This document shows, piece after piece, positions 25,995-36,412 of a DNA stretch of 64,000 bases. The notes beneath the pieces were generated by a model. The model did no database searches. It had not been told where the DNA came from and saw only the letters and a program-made list of their open reading frames with translations. The position numbers and the translations under genes were made by a program. The stretch comes from Klebsiella michiganensis (GTDB lineage: Bacteria > Pseudomonadota > Gammaproteobacteria > Enterobacterales > Enterobacteriaceae), in the NCBI RefSeq assembly GCF_002925905.1, contig NZ_PRDB01000021.1:1-64000 (forward strand), given 5' to 3'. The stretch's first letter is position 1. Each line of letters starts with the position of its first letter.

Positions 25995-26316
25995 AGAAAC
26001 CGCCAATAAAAAGATACCATGTGGCGGATATCGGGGCTTCGACGCAAATAAGCGCCATGCTCAATACCCATAGCTTCCTCAAGCCGTGCGGCAGATGAAT
26101 CGAAAATACGCTTTGCTCAACCCCTCGCTTGCCTGATGACAAACGTCGGATGATTTACGAGGTATACTCGAAGTTAATAAGCAGTATGAATTTGAATCAG
26201 TTGGTCAAATAACCGACGCAGCCCTCGCTTATATTATCTCCATGAGCAATAAGGTGGTGGTAAATGTTATTTAATATTAATAAGATAGAGCCTTGCTCTA
26301 TAATCAAAAAGAAACT
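25995..26316. other. Intergenic region upstream of sapA
   Basis: About 320 bases with no gene I can support. The right half is AT-rich and should contain the sap promoter; GGTATACT near 26160 is a possible -10 element. An opposite-strand ORF with hydrophobic sequence spans part of it but overlaps the 94-residue gene and lacks support. Confidence 0.4.
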
Positions 26317-27960
26317 ATGCGCCTGAAATTGTCTTCTCTCCTGGCAGCGGTATGTATGCTGTACGGGCAAGCTTTTGCCGCGCCAGCGCTGCCTGCGCAC
26401 GCGGATATTCGCGATAGCGGCTTCGTTTATTGCGTGAGCGGACAGGTCAACACCTTCAACCCGCAAAAGGTCAGCAGCGGCCTGATTGTCGATACCCTGG
26501 CCGCCCAGCTCTATGACCGGTTGCTTGACGTCGACCCCTATACTTATCGCCTGGTTCCCGAACTGGCAGAAAGCTGGGAGGTGCTGGACAACGGCGCAAC
26601 CTACCGCTTCCACCTGCGCAACAACGTGCCTTTTCAGACCACCGCCTGGTTCAAACCGACCCGTAATTTTAATGCCGATGACGTCATTTTCACCTTTGGC
26701 CGCATTTTTAATCGCGACCACCCGTGGCACAACGTTAACGGCAGCAGCTTTCCCTATTTCGATAGCTTACAGTTTGCCGACAGCGTGGAAAGCGTGCGTA
26801 AGCTGGATAGTCATACCGTCGAGTTTCGCCTCAAACGCCCGGACGCCTCGTTCCTGTGGCATCTGGCCACCCACTACGCCTCGGTGATGTCGGCAGAGTA
26901 TGCCGCGAAGCTGGCGCAGAACGATCGCCAGGAACTGATCGACCGGCAACCGGTCGGCACCGGTCCGTTCCAGTTGGAGGAGTATCGCAGCGGTCAGTAC
27001 ATTCGCCTGCAGCGCCATCCGGCCTACTGGCGCGGTAAACCGCTGATGCCGCAGGTGGTGGTCGATCTCGGCTCCGGCGGCACCGGCCGCTTGTCAAAAC
27101 TGCTGACCGGCGAGTGCGACGTGCTGGCCTGGCCCGCCGCAAGCCAGCTCTCTATTCTGCGTGACGACCCGCGTCTGCGCCTGACCCTGCGCCCGGGAAT
27201 GAACATCGCCTGGCTGGCGTTTAACACCGCTAAGCCGCCGCTCGATAATCCTGAGGTGCGCCATGCGCTGGCGCTGGCCATCAATAATCAGCGCCTGATG
27301 CAGTCTATCTACTACGGCACGGCGGAAACCGCCGCGTCTATGCTGCCTCGCGCCTCCTGGGCCTACGATAACGACGCCAGGATCACCGAATATAACCCCA
27401 CGGAAGCCCGCGCCCGGCTGAAAGCCCTGGGGCTGGAAAATCTAACGCTTAAGCTGTGGGTGCCAACCAGCTCGCAGGCCTGGAACCCCAGCCCGCTGAA
27501 AACCGCCGAGCTTATTCAGGCGGATATGGCGCAAATTGGCGTGAAGGTGATTATTGTGCCGGTCGAAGGCCGCTTCCAGGAGGCCAGATTAATGGATATG
27601 AGTCATGACCTGACGCTGTCCGGCTGGGCAACGGACAGTAACGATCCGGACAGCTTTTTCCGTCCGCTTTTGAGCTGCGCGGCGATTACCTCACAAACCA
27701 ACTATGCTCACTGGTGTCATCGCGAATTCGACGAGGTGCTGCAAAAGGCGCTCACTTCGCAGCAGCTGGCCTCGCGCATTGAGGCCTATAAAGAGGCGCA
27801 GCGCATTCTTGCCAATGAACTGCCGGTGCTGCCGCTGGCCTCCTCCCTGCGCTTGCAGGCCTATCGTTACGACATGAAAGGCCTGGTGCTGAGCCCGTTT
27901 GGCAACGCCTCTTTCGCAGGCGTCTCGCGGGAAAAAGAAGACGAGGTGAAAAAACCATGA
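26317..27960 (+). CDS. sapA: Peptide ABC transporter substrate-binding protein SapA
   Basis: A 547-residue periplasmic binding protein of the OppA/DppA family, the exact E. coli length. The signal peptide is residues 1-21, ending AFA before APALP. The conserved segment [16 protein letters not shown] opens the mature domain. It is the receptor of the Sap importer, linked in enteric bacteria and Haemophilus to resistance against antimicrobial peptides, haem uptake and, in E. coli, putrescine export by SapBCDF. The start was set at 26317 by homology; the ribosome-binding site is weak (AAAGAAAC). The stop overlaps the sapB start by 4 bases. Confidence 0.96.
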   Translation: MRLKLSSLLAAVCMLYGQAFAAPALPAHADIRDSGFVYCVSGQVNTFNPQKVSSGLIVDTLAAQLYDRLLDVDPYTYRLVPELAESWEVLDNGATYRFHLRNNVPFQTTAWFKPTRNFNADDVIFTFGRIFNRDHPWHNVNGSSFPYFDSLQFADSVESVRKLDSHTVEFRLKRPDASFLWHLATHYASVMSAEYAAKLAQNDRQELIDRQPVGTGPFQLEEYRSGQYIRLQRHPAYWRGKPLMPQVVVDLGSGGTGRLSKLLTGECDVLAWPAASQLSILRDDPRLRLTLRPGMNIAWLAFNTAKPPLDNPEVRHALALAINNQRLMQSIYYGTAETAASMLPRASWAYDNDARITEYNPTEARARLKALGLENLTLKLWVPTSSQAWNPSPLKTAELIQADMAQIGVKVIIVPVEGRFQEARLMDMSHDLTLSGWATDSNDPDSFFRPLLSCAAITSQTNYAHWCHREFDEVLQKALTSQQLASRIEAYKEAQRILANELPVLPLASSLRLQAYRYDMKGLVLSPFGNASFAGVSREKEDEVKKP

Positions 27961-28922
27961 TTATTTTTACTCTGCGTCGCCTGCTGCTGTTGCTGATTAC
28001 CCTCTTCCTGCTGACCTTTGTCGGTTTTAGCCTGAGCTATTTTACGCCCCACGCGCCGCTGCAGGGCGCCTCGCTGTGGAACGCCTGGCTATTCTGGTTT
28101 GAGGGCGTGCTGCACTGGGATTTCGGCGTTTCCAGCATCAACGGTCAGCTGATTTCCGAGCAGCTTAAAGAGGTCTTTCCCGCCACCATGGAGCTCTGTA
28201 TCCTCGCCTTCGGCTTCGCGCTGGTGGTCGGGATCCCCGTCGGTATGCTGGCGGGCATTATGCGCAACAAATGGCAAGATACCCTGATCAGCGCCCTCGC
28301 GCTGCTGGGCTTTTCGATTCCCGTCTTCTGGCTGGCGCTGCTGCTGACCCTGTTTTTCTCCCTTACCCTGGGCTGGTTTCCGGTCTCCGGGCGCTTCGAT
28401 CTGCTGTATGAAGTGAAATCGGTCACCGGCTTTGCGCTGATCGACGCATGGCTATCCGACTCTCCGTGGCGCCATGAAATGATCGTCAGCGCGGCGCGCC
28501 ACATGGTGCTGCCGGTGCTAACCCTGGCGGTAGCGCCGACGACGGAAGTGATCCGTTTGATGCGTATCAGCACCAGCGAAGTATACGACACCAACTATGT
28601 CAAAGCCGCCGCCACCCGCGGCGTATCGCGGCGGACGATTTTACACCGCCACGTCCTGCACAACGCCCTGCCGCCGGTGATCCCGCGCCTGGGGCTGCAG
28701 TTTTCCACCATGCTAACGCTGGCGATGATTACCGAAATGGTCTTTAGCTGGCCGGGGCTGGGCCGCTGGCTGATTAACGCGATTCGCCAACAGGACTACG
28801 CCGCGATCTCAGCGGGCGTGATGGTCATCGGCGCGCTGGTGATCATTGTGAACGTGATATCCGATATTCTGGGTGCTATGGCTAACCCACTGAAACATAA
28901 GGAATGGTATGCCCTACGATAG
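27957..28922 (+). CDS. sapB: Sap ABC transporter permease SapB
   Basis: A 321-residue inner-membrane permease of the DppB/OppB type with six membrane segments and the EAA loop [28 protein letters not shown]. It matches E. coli SapB in length. It overlaps sapA by 4 bases and sapC by 14, so the whole operon is tightly coupled. It forms the channel together with SapC. Confidence 0.96.
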   Translation: MIIFTLRRLLLLLITLFLLTFVGFSLSYFTPHAPLQGASLWNAWLFWFEGVLHWDFGVSSINGQLISEQLKEVFPATMELCILAFGFALVVGIPVGMLAGIMRNKWQDTLISALALLGFSIPVFWLALLLTLFFSLTLGWFPVSGRFDLLYEVKSVTGFALIDAWLSDSPWRHEMIVSAARHMVLPVLTLAVAPTTEVIRLMRISTSEVYDTNYVKAAATRGVSRRTILHRHVLHNALPPVIPRLGLQFSTMLTLAMITEMVFSWPGLGRWLINAIRQQDYAAISAGVMVIGALVIIVNVISDILGAMANPLKHKEWYALR

Positions 28923-29799
28923 CGTCTATCTGGAGAAGCGCCCGCCGGGTGCGCTGCGCACCGTATGGCGAAAATTCTACGGCGATACGACCGCCATGAT
29001 CGGCCTGTACGGCTGTGCGGCGCTGGCGCTGCTGTGCGTTTTCGGCGGCTGGTTCGCTCCTTACGGCATCGACCAGCAGTTTCTCGGCTACCAGCTGCTG
29101 CCGCCGTCCTGGTCGCGGTACGGCGAAGTGTCGTTCTTTCTCGGTACCGACGATCTCGGTCGCGACGTCCTGAGCCGCCTGCTGAGCGGCGCGGCGCCGA
29201 CGGTCGGCGGCGCGTTTGTGGTGACGCTGGGCGCCGCCCTGCTGGGACTGGTGCTTGGCGTGATTGCCGGTTCTACCCACGGCCTGCGGTCGGCGGTGAT
29301 GAACCATATTCTTGACACGCTGCTGTCGATCCCGTCCCTGCTGCTGGCCATTATCGTGGTCGCCTTCGCCGGGCCGCACCTCAGCCACGCGATGTTCGCC
29401 GTCTGGCTGGCGCTTCTGCCGCGGATGGTGCGTTCGGTCTACAGCATGGTGCATGACGAACTGGAAAAAGAGTACGTTATCGCCGCCCGCCTTGACGGGG
29501 CCTCGACGCTGAATATTTTATGGTTCGCGGTGCTGCCGAATATTACCTCAGGCCTGGTCACCGAGATCACCCGCGCGCTGTCGATGGCGATCCTGGATAT
29601 CGCTGCGCTGGGCTTCCTCGATCTCGGCGCTCAACTGCCTTCCCCCGAATGGGGAGCGATGCTCGGCGACGCGCTGGAGCTGATTTACGTGGCGCCGTGG
29701 ACGGTGATGCTGCCGGGTGCGGCAATCATGATAAGCGTCCTGCTGGTTAATCTGCTGGGCGACGGGATCCGCCGCGCCATCATCGCCGGGGTGGAATAA
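28909..29799 (+). CDS. sapC: Sap ABC transporter permease SapC
   Basis: A 296-residue permease of the DppC/OppC type. It has the N-terminal OppC-like membrane helix ([20 protein letters not shown]), the [17 protein letters not shown] motif and the EAA loop [24 protein letters not shown]. The length equals E. coli SapC. It is the second half of the Sap membrane channel. The stop shares a base with the sapD start (TAATG). Confidence 0.96.
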   Translation: MPYDSVYLEKRPPGALRTVWRKFYGDTTAMIGLYGCAALALLCVFGGWFAPYGIDQQFLGYQLLPPSWSRYGEVSFFLGTDDLGRDVLSRLLSGAAPTVGGAFVVTLGAALLGLVLGVIAGSTHGLRSAVMNHILDTLLSIPSLLLAIIVVAFAGPHLSHAMFAVWLALLPRMVRSVYSMVHDELEKEYVIAARLDGASTLNILWFAVLPNITSGLVTEITRALSMAILDIAALGFLDLGAQLPSPEWGAMLGDALELIYVAPWTVMLPGAAIMISVLLVNLLGDGIRRAIIAGVE

Positions 29800-30791
29800 T
29801 GCCGTTACTCGACATCCGTAATTTAACCATTGAATTCAAGACCAACGAAGGCTGGGTGAAAGCCGTCGATCGCGTCAGCCTGACTCTCGCCGAGGGGGAA
29901 ATACGCGGCCTCGTCGGGGAGTCCGGCTCCGGCAAAAGCTTAATAGCTAAAGCGATATGCGGCGTCACCAAGGACAACTGGCGGGTAACCGCCGACCGCA
30001 TGCGCTTCGACGACATCGATCTGCTGCGTCTCTCGGTGCGCGAGCGGCGTAAGCTGGTGGGCCACAACGTCTCAATGATTTTTCAGGAGCCGCAATCCTG
30101 TCTCGACCCTTCCGAACGGATCGGCCAGCAATTAACGCAGAATATTCCCGGCTGGACCTTTAAAGGCCGCTGGTGGCAGCGCCTGGGCTGGCGCAAGCGG
30201 CGCGCCATTGAGCTCCTGCACCGCGTGGGGATCAAAGACCATAAAGATGCGATGCGCAGCTTCCCCTACGAGCTGACTGACGGAGAGTGCCAGAAGGTCA
30301 TGATCGCCATCGCGCTGGCTAACCAGCCGCGGCTGCTGATCGCCGATGAGCCGACCAACGCCATGGAGGCCACGACGCAGGCGCAAATCATCCGCCTGCT
30401 GACGCGGTTAAACCAAAACAATAACACCACCATTTTGCTGATCAGTCACGATATGCAGATGCTCAGTAAATGGGCGGACAAAATCAACGTGATGTACTGC
30501 GGGCAGACGGTGGAAACCGCGCCGAGCGAAGAGCTGGTGACAATTCCGCACCATCCCTATACCCAGGCGCTGATTCGGGCGATTCCCGATTTCGGCAGCG
30601 CCATGCCGCACAAGAGTCGGCTCAACACCTTGCCGGGGGCGATCCCCTTGCTCGAACAGCTGCCCATCGGCTGCCGGCTCGGGCCGCGCTGCCCCTATGC
30701 CCAGCGCGAATGTATCGAAACGCCCCGGCTGGTGGGCGCCCGTAACCACCTCTATGCCTGTCATTTCCCGCTGAACATGGAGAAAGAGTGA
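29799..30791 (+). CDS. sapD: Sap ABC transporter ATP-binding protein SapD
   Basis: A 330-residue ATPase, as in E. coli. Walker A GESGSGKS is at 40-47; Walker B is [12 protein letters not shown], and the C-terminal oligopeptide-transporter domain has the Cys cluster [11 protein letters not shown]. The signature motif is degenerate (LTDGECQK instead of LSGGQQQ) and the D-loop is AMEATT rather than SLDPTT. The same family in E. coli shows this divergence. SapD also supports potassium uptake by the Trk system in E. coli. It pairs with SapF. Confidence 0.95.
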   Translation: MPLLDIRNLTIEFKTNEGWVKAVDRVSLTLAEGEIRGLVGESGSGKSLIAKAICGVTKDNWRVTADRMRFDDIDLLRLSVRERRKLVGHNVSMIFQEPQSCLDPSERIGQQLTQNIPGWTFKGRWWQRLGWRKRRAIELLHRVGIKDHKDAMRSFPYELTDGECQKVMIAIALANQPRLLIADEPTNAMEATTQAQIIRLLTRLNQNNNTTILLISHDMQMLSKWADKINVMYCGQTVETAPSEELVTIPHHPYTQALIRAIPDFGSAMPHKSRLNTLPGAIPLLEQLPIGCRLGPRCPYAQRECIETPRLVGARNHLYACHFPLNMEKE

Positions 30792-30792
30792 A

Positions 30793-31602
30793 ATGGTCGA
30801 AACATTGCTTGAAGTGCGCAATCTGAGTAAGACCTTTCGCTACCGCACCGGCTGGTTTCATCGGCAAACGGTGGAGGCGGTTAAGCCGTTAAGCTTTACC
30901 CTGCGCGAGCGCCAGACGCTGGCGATTATCGGCGAGAACGGCTCCGGCAAGTCAACGCTGGCAAAAATGCTCGCCGGAATGGTCGAACCCAGCACCGGCG
31001 AACTGCTGATTGACGATCGCCCGCTGGCGTTTGGCGATTACTCTTTCCGCAGCCAGAAGATTCGCATGATCTTTCAGGATCCGTCGACCTCGCTCAATCC
31101 GCGGCAGCGTATTTCGCAAATCCTCGATTTTCCGCTGCGTCTGAACACTGACCTTGAACCCGAGGCGCGGCAGAAGCAGATTATCGAAACGTTGCGAATG
31201 GTTGGCCTGCTGCCGGACCACGTCAGCTACTACCCGCATATGCTGGCGCCGGGACAGAAACAGCGTCTGGGCCTGGCGCGCGCGCTGATCCTGCGTCCGA
31301 AGGTCATCGTCTGCGATGAAGCGCTGGCGTCGCTGGATATGTCAATGCGCTCGCAGCTGATAAACCTGATGCTGGAGCTGCAGGAAAAACAGGGTATCTC
31401 CTACATTTACGTGACTCAGCATCTGGGCATGATGAAGCACATCAGCGATCAGGTGCTGGTGATGCATCAGGGCGAAGTGGTCGAACGCGGCAGCACCGCC
31501 GACGTTCTGGCGTCTCCGCTGCACGAGCTGACAAAACGCCTGATTGCCGGTCATTTCGGCGAGGCGCTGACTGCCGATGCCTGGCGTAAAGACGGTAAAT
31601 AA
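30793..31602 (+). CDS. sapF: Sap ABC transporter ATP-binding protein SapF
   Basis: A 269-residue ATPase, close to E. coli SapF (268). Walker A GENGSGKS precedes STLAKMLAG; Walker B is VIVCDEALASLD, and the signature reads LAPGQKQR, again not the canonical LSGGQ. It is the second nucleotide-binding subunit of the Sap transporter, one base after sapD. It is the last gene of sapABCDF; ycjD, which follows sapF in E. coli K-12, is absent. Confidence 0.95.
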   Translation: MVETLLEVRNLSKTFRYRTGWFHRQTVEAVKPLSFTLRERQTLAIIGENGSGKSTLAKMLAGMVEPSTGELLIDDRPLAFGDYSFRSQKIRMIFQDPSTSLNPRQRISQILDFPLRLNTDLEPEARQKQIIETLRMVGLLPDHVSYYPHMLAPGQKQRLGLARALILRPKVIVCDEALASLDMSMRSQLINLMLELQEKQGISYIYVTQHLGMMKHISDQVLVMHQGEVVERGSTADVLASPLHELTKRLIAGHFGEALTADAWRKDGK

Positions 31603-31838
31603 ACCGAGGCGTAATTTGCACGGCGCTAGCGCCAGGTCGCCGTCATATCCGATGGTATACTCTTGTATACACGGTAGCCAAAGCGCGATATGACGTGGCG
31701 AATGGCAGAAAAATATCGTGACACAAGGGTCGTCAGTGGGATATAATTCCCGGCTAAATTTGAGTTATTTTGAAATAACAATGCTAACCAAATGATTGTT
31801 AAAGTAAAAATACGCAATAACGATAAGGATTAAAAGCT
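31603..31838. promoter_or_regulatory. sapF-fabI intergenic region with three palindromes
   Basis: 236 bases hold three perfect symmetrical sequences: GGCGCTAGCGCC at 31622-31633 near the sap operon end, GTATAC-TCTT-GTATAC at 31655-31670, and GTTATTT-TG-AAATAAC at 31764-31779 about 60 bases before fabI. The last lies in AT-rich DNA where the fabI promoter should be and may be an operator. No gene is supported. Confidence 0.5.
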
Positions 31839-32627
31839 ATGGGTTTTCTTTCCGGTAAGCGCATTCTGTTGACTGGCCTTGCCAGCAAACTGTCCATCGC
31901 CTACGGCATCGCGCAAGCCATGCACCGTGAAGGGGCTGAACTGGCGTTCACCTATCAGAACGAAAAACTGAAAGGTCGTGTGGAAGAATTTGCCGCCGCG
32001 CTGGGCTCTAATATCGTCCTGCCGTGCGATGTCGCGGAAGATGAGAGCATCGAGTCTCTGTTCACCGAGCTGGCAAAAGTGTGGCCGAAGTTCGACGGTT
32101 TCGTCCACTCTATCGGCTTTGCGCCGGCAGACCAGCTGGACGGCGACTACGTTAACGCGGTGACTCGTGAAGGTTTCAAAATCGCTCACGATATCAGCGC
32201 CTACAGCTTTGTGGCGATGGCGAAAGCCTGCCGCGGTATGCTGAACCCGGGCTCCGCCCTGCTGACGCTCTCCTACCTGGGCGCAGAGCGCGCCATCCCG
32301 AACTACAACGTGATGGGTCTGGCGAAAGCCTCTCTTGAAGCTAACGTGCGCTACATGGCGAACGCCATGGGCCCGGAAGGCGTTCGCGTTAACGCCATCT
32401 CTGCCGGTCCGATCCGTACCCTGGCGGCTTCCGGTATTAAAGATTTCCGTAAGATGCTGGCGCACTGCGAAGCGGTCACCCCGATCCGTCGCACCGTCAC
32501 CACTGAAGACGTGGGCAACAGCGCAGCATTCCTGTGCTCCGACCTGTCTGCCGGCATCTCCGGCGAAGTCGTTCACGTTGACGGCGGCTTCAGCATCGCC
32601 GCCATGAACGAGCTGGAACTGAAATAA
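31839..32627 (+). CDS. fabI: Enoyl-[acyl-carrier-protein] reductase (NADH) FabI
   Basis: A 262-residue short-chain dehydrogenase-fold enzyme, identical in length to E. coli FabI. It performs the last reduction of each fatty acid elongation cycle, from trans-2-enoyl-ACP to acyl-ACP. Catalytic Tyr146, Tyr156 and Lys163 (Y-X6-K spacing) are present. Positions linked to triclosan and isoniazid-type inhibitor contacts, such as Gly93 and Met159, are the sensitive wild-type residues. AAGGA lies 9 bases before the ATG. It is a single gene with its own terminator. Confidence 0.98.
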   Translation: MGFLSGKRILLTGLASKLSIAYGIAQAMHREGAELAFTYQNEKLKGRVEEFAAALGSNIVLPCDVAEDESIESLFTELAKVWPKFDGFVHSIGFAPADQLDGDYVNAVTREGFKIAHDISAYSFVAMAKACRGMLNPGSALLTLSYLGAERAIPNYNVMGLAKASLEANVRYMANAMGPEGVRVNAISAGPIRTLAASGIKDFRKMLAHCEAVTPIRRTVTTEDVGNSAAFLCSDLSAGISGEVVHVDGGFSIAAMNELELK

Positions 32628-32635
32628 GTTCGTTT

Positions 32636-32659
32636 CCCTCCTCGCGCCCGCGAGGAGGG
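32636..32659 (+). terminator. fabI terminator hairpin
   Basis: Perfect 11-base-pair stem CCCTCCTCGCG / CGCGAGGAGGG 8 bases after the fabI stop, followed by GTATTTCCC. The stem is very stable; the U-tract is short. Confidence 0.7.
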
Positions 32660-32809
32660 GTATTTCCCCCGCGCTTTCCTTCTGTTATTCCAATCCGCTA
32701 TTTGTTAGCACGGATCAATATTTTCTCCCGCTCCAGGGTTAAGCCAGGATAGTTCCGCATAGCATGACCGCGAAACGGCGGTTTGCCACATACCGAACAA
32801 GGAACGCCC

Positions 32810-33967
32810 ATGGAGCAACGCCGCGTTAACGGCAAAAACCACTGGTATCATGAGACCCAGTCAACAATCTGCCCGGTGGATGTATTGCCGCTCGTCCCTG
32901 AAGCCGCCCATGTCGAAGATCGTTTTCTACTCGATCTGACTCTCCCCCGGGAGCTGCTCGAGGCGCATGCGCGCTGGCTTACGCCGGCCCGTCGGCTGGC
33001 AGATGCCCTCTTTCCCGCGTCAGTGACGGTTAACCGTCTACAGACATTTAGCGCCTATGACCGGCTAAGTACGGCGCTGACCGTCGCCCAGGTTTATGGC
33101 GTACAGCGCCTGTGTAATCACTACGCCGCTCGCCTGGCGCCGCTTCCCGGCCCGGACTCCTCGCGTGAGAGCAACCGTCGTCTGGCGCAAATTACCCAGT
33201 ACGCGCGTCAGCTCGCGAGCTCTCCTTCGCTGATCAACGCGCTCGCCCGCAGCCAGCTGGACGAAGTCGGCCTGACCAGTCGCGATATTATCCTTATCAA
33301 TCAGATTATTGGCTTTATCAGCTTCCAGGCCCGCGCTATCGCCGCCTTCCATGCCGCGCTGGGTTACCCGGTGCGCTGGATCCCCGGCATGCCGCAGCAG
33401 GAAGATGCCCCGGAAGCGCTTTTCGTCGCGAGGGAGAGTGACTGGCAGCCTGGACTTGACGACGCGGACTTACGCTATGCCGACGATGAGCGCCAGTCTC
33501 TTTTAGCGAACTGGCGAAAACATCCGGGCCTGTTTGAACTGGCCCCGCTGCTGGCGGCTCAGGAACCTCCTCTGGCTCTGCTGGAACAGCTCCTGACCCA
33601 CCTCAGCGATCGACAACCGTTCGCCGCGCAGGTGGCGCTGATCGCTGCGCGAATTAATGGCAGCATCAGCTGCTTTAACGCGTGGGCCTCGCGATGTCCA
33701 GATTTAGCCGATCTCACGGACGCTTTGCGTGGTAATGAATCCGGCGTCCAGCCATGGGGAGACAACCCGTCAATGGAACGCCAGCTTCTACAATCCGTAC
33801 AGCTTTTGACCCGCGCGCCCGACCGCTTCAGCGCCGCCCAGCTAACTCCCCTCACTGATTACGGGCTTTCCCGTAGCGCGGCTATCGATCTACTCGCCTG
33901 GTGCGGGCTGTGCGGTTGGATGAATCGGCTGAAAATCGCCCTCGGGAATGTACGTCAGGAGACGTAA
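32810..33967 (+). CDS. yciW: YciW, putative peroxidase-like oxidoreductase
   Basis: A 385-residue protein matching E. coli YciW along its length, with the AhpD-like segment SPSLINALARSQLDEVGLTSRDIILINQ split across residues about 132-170. In E. coli it is controlled by CysB and has been tied to cysteine metabolism; its reaction is not proven. The ATG at 32810 has AAGGAA 5 bases upstream; an in-frame TTG nine codons earlier was rejected. The C-terminal 180 residues diverge more than the N-terminal half. It stands between fabI and rnb as in E. coli. Confidence 0.9.
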   Translation: MEQRRVNGKNHWYHETQSTICPVDVLPLVPEAAHVEDRFLLDLTLPRELLEAHARWLTPARRLADALFPASVTVNRLQTFSAYDRLSTALTVAQVYGVQRLCNHYAARLAPLPGPDSSRESNRRLAQITQYARQLASSPSLINALARSQLDEVGLTSRDIILINQIIGFISFQARAIAAFHAALGYPVRWIPGMPQQEDAPEALFVARESDWQPGLDDADLRYADDERQSLLANWRKHPGLFELAPLLAAQEPPLALLEQLLTHLSDRQPFAAQVALIAARINGSISCFNAWASRCPDLADLTDALRGNESGVQPWGDNPSMERQLLQSVQLLTRAPDRFSAAQLTPLTDYGLSRSAAIDLLAWCGLCGWMNRLKIALGNVRQET

Positions 33968-34048
33968 AATGCTGAAACAGCGCTTGCTGCGGCAGGCATA
34001 TTCGCGTAAAAATGTCAGCCGCTCTTTTAGCCACGAAAATACGAAATT

Positions 34049-35983
34049 ATGTTTCAGGACAACCCGCTGCTAGCGCAGCTTAAACAGCAACTGCATTCCC
34101 AGACTCCGCGCGTTGAAGGGGTCGTTAAGGGGACGGAAAAAGGATTTGGCTTCCTCGAAGTCGACTCGCAGAAAAGCTATTTCATTCCGCCGCCGCAAAT
34201 GAAAAAAGTGATGCATGGCGATCGTATTATCGCCGTGGTCAATACTGAAAAGGAACGCGAAAGCGCTGAGCCTGAAGAACTGGTTGAGCCGTTCCTGACG
34301 CGTTTTGTCGGCAAAGTTCATAAGAAAGACGATCGTCTTTCCATCGTTCCTGACCATCCGCTGCTGAAAGATGCCATTCCTTGCCGCGCCGCACGCGGCG
34401 TAGAGCATGATTTTAAAGAGGGTGACTGGGCCGTTGCCGAAATGCGCCGTCATCCGCTGAAAGGCGACCGCGGTTTCTACGCTGAGCTCACCCAGTACAT
34501 TACCTACGGCGACGATCATTTCGTTCCATGGTGGGTCACCCTGGCGCGTCATAATCTGGAAAAAGAAGCGCCGGACGGCGTGGCGACCGAGATGCTTGAT
34601 GAAGGTCTGGAACGCCGTGATTTAACGGCCCTGGCTTTCGTGACCATCGACAGCGCCAGCACCGAAGATATGGACGATGCGCTGTACGTTGAGCAAACCG
34701 CTGACGGCAAGCTGCATCTGACCGTCGCTATCGCCGATCCGACCGCGTGGATTGCCGAAGGCAGCAAGCTGGACAACACGGCGAAAATTCGCGCCTTTAC
34801 CAACTATCTGCCGGGCTTCAACATTCCGATGCTGCCGCGCGAGCTCTCGGACGACCTCTGCTCTCTGCGCCCCAACGAGGTTCGCCCGGTTCTGGCCTGC
34901 CGCATGATCCTCGCGGATGACGGCACCATCGAAGATGATATTCAGTTCTTCGCGGCGACCATCGAGTCGAAAGCGAAGCTGGCCTACGATGATGTTTCCG
35001 ACTGGCTGGAAAATAACGGTGGCTGGCAGCCGGGAAGCGAGACTATCGCCCAGCAAATTAAGCTGCTGCAGGAGGCCTGCCTGCGTCGTAGCGAATGGCG
35101 TAAAAACCACGCGTTGGTATTCAAGGACCGCCCGGATTACCGCTTTGTGCTTGGCGACAAGGGCGAAGTGCTGGATATCGTCGCCGAACCGCGTCGTATC
35201 GCCAATCGCATCGTTGAAGAGTCAATGATTGCCGCCAACATCTGTGCCGCCCGCGTGCTGCGCGACAAACTCGGTTTCGGCGTTTATAACGTCCACACCG
35301 GTTTCGATCCGGCCAACACCGAGCAGCTCGCGGCCTTACTGAAGACTCACGATGTGCACGTTGACCCGGTGGAAGTGCTGACGCTGGAAGGCTTCTGCAA
35401 GCTGCGTCGCGAGCTGGACGCGCAGCCGTCTGGTTTCCTCGATAGCCGTATTCGTCGCTTCCAGTCGTTTGCGGAAATCAGCACCGAGCCGGGTCCGCAC
35501 TTCGGCCTGGGTCTTGAGGCCTATGCGACCTGGACTTCCCCGATCCGTAAGTACGGCGATATGATTAACCATCGTCTGCTGAAAGCAATTATCAAAGGGG
35601 AAGCGATCTCCCGTCCGCAGGATGACGTTGCGATCCAAATGGCTGAACGCCGTCGCCTCAACCGCATGGCGGAGCGCGATGTTGGAGACTGGCTGTACGC
35701 CCGCTATCTGAATCCGCAGGCCGGCACCACTACCCGGTTTGCAGCTGAGATTATCGATGTCAGCCGCGGCGGCATGCGCGTGCGTCTGGTTGATAACGGC
35801 GCGGTTGCCTTTATCCCGGCGCCGTTCCTTCACGCCGTGCGCGATGAACTGGTGTGCAGCCAGGAAAACGGCACCGTGCAGATCAAAGGCGAAGTCGTCT
35901 ACAAAGTCACGGATGTTATCGACGTCACGATTGCCGAAGTGCGCATGGAAACCCGTAGCGTGATTGCGCGTCCAGCCGCCTGA
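34049..35983 (+). CDS. rnb: Exoribonuclease II
   Basis: A 644-residue RNase II, the same length as in E. coli. Cold-shock RNA-binding domains occupy about 1-180, the RNB catalytic domain about 190-530, and a C-terminal S1 domain follows. The metal-binding aspartates are in [10 protein letters not shown]: Asp201, Asp207, Asp209 and Asp210. It degrades single-stranded RNA from the 3' end. In E. coli the next gene downstream is pdeR (yciR), a modulator of RNase II; that gene is not here, and a terminator follows instead. Confidence 0.97.
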   Translation: MFQDNPLLAQLKQQLHSQTPRVEGVVKGTEKGFGFLEVDSQKSYFIPPPQMKKVMHGDRIIAVVNTEKERESAEPEELVEPFLTRFVGKVHKKDDRLSIVPDHPLLKDAIPCRAARGVEHDFKEGDWAVAEMRRHPLKGDRGFYAELTQYITYGDDHFVPWWVTLARHNLEKEAPDGVATEMLDEGLERRDLTALAFVTIDSASTEDMDDALYVEQTADGKLHLTVAIADPTAWIAEGSKLDNTAKIRAFTNYLPGFNIPMLPRELSDDLCSLRPNEVRPVLACRMILADDGTIEDDIQFFAATIESKAKLAYDDVSDWLENNGGWQPGSETIAQQIKLLQEACLRRSEWRKNHALVFKDRPDYRFVLGDKGEVLDIVAEPRRIANRIVEESMIAANICAARVLRDKLGFGVYNVHTGFDPANTEQLAALLKTHDVHVDPVEVLTLEGFCKLRRELDAQPSGFLDSRIRRFQSFAEISTEPGPHFGLGLEAYATWTSPIRKYGDMINHRLLKAIIKGEAISRPQDDVAIQMAERRRLNRMAERDVGDWLYARYLNPQAGTTTRFAAEIIDVSRGGMRVRLVDNGAVAFIPAPFLHAVRDELVCSQENGTVQIKGEVVYKVTDVIDVTIAEVRMETRSVIARPAA

Positions 35984-35994
35984 TAGTTCACCTG

Positions 35995-36023
35995 TGCGGC
36001 TCCCTTATATGGAGCCGCATTTT
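35995..36023 (+). terminator. rnb intrinsic terminator
   Basis: Stem TGCGGCTCC / GGAGCCGCA with a 7-base loop, then TTTT, 11 bases after the rnb stop. Confidence 0.88.
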
Positions 36024-36159
36024 AGCCCTTCCCGTTGTTTTTCTGCGCGTTGCCCACGAATCATTGTAGATGAGTTAGTTTGTGCGTTTTTTTCGCTTCT
36101 CTTTTTCATCCGTTTTTAGCATCATTGATTTTATTCACATTTGTAACCAGGATAACGCC

Positions 36160-36342
36160 ATGTCAGATCTGAATGCCCGCCTGCTCGCCCAACGAATCGA
36201 TACCGTGCTGGATATTCTGGTTGCCGGGGATTATCACTCCGCAATCCATAATCTGGAAATTCTGAAAGCTGAACTGCAGGCGCTTTCCAGCGACGAGCAG
36301 GAAAATAAACCCGGTCAGCCTAAAGCGCCGTGGGAAATTTGA
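36160..36342 (+). CDS. yciZ: YciZ family small protein
   Basis: A 60-residue soluble protein with the near-invariant core [20 protein letters not shown] and the ending KAPWEI, as in E. coli YciZ. It is predicted to be mostly helical. The start at 36160 has AGGA 8 bases upstream; the 26-residue upstream extension is hydrophobic shadow. It lies between rnb and yciT, where E. coli also has pdeR. Its function is unknown in all species. Confidence 0.9.
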   Translation: MSDLNARLLAQRIDTVLDILVAGDYHSAIHNLEILKAELQALSSDEQENKPGQPKAPWEI

Positions 36343-36412
36343 TAATCTTCATCGTCGCCATCGGCCATCCAGGGCCGATCGCGCCCAAATAGCCCTTAAC
36401 TGCGAAGTTGCT

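Noticed and set aside
25795-26142. Minus-strand 115-codon ORF with a hydrophobic middle part
   Set aside because: It overlaps half of the 94-residue plus-strand gene, whose codon choice is better, and has no clear ribosome-binding site; I keep it as an unlikely alternative.
31626-31817. Minus-strand 63-codon ORF between sapF and fabI
   Set aside because: It does not resemble YcjD, lies over promoter-like palindromes and has no ribosome-binding site.
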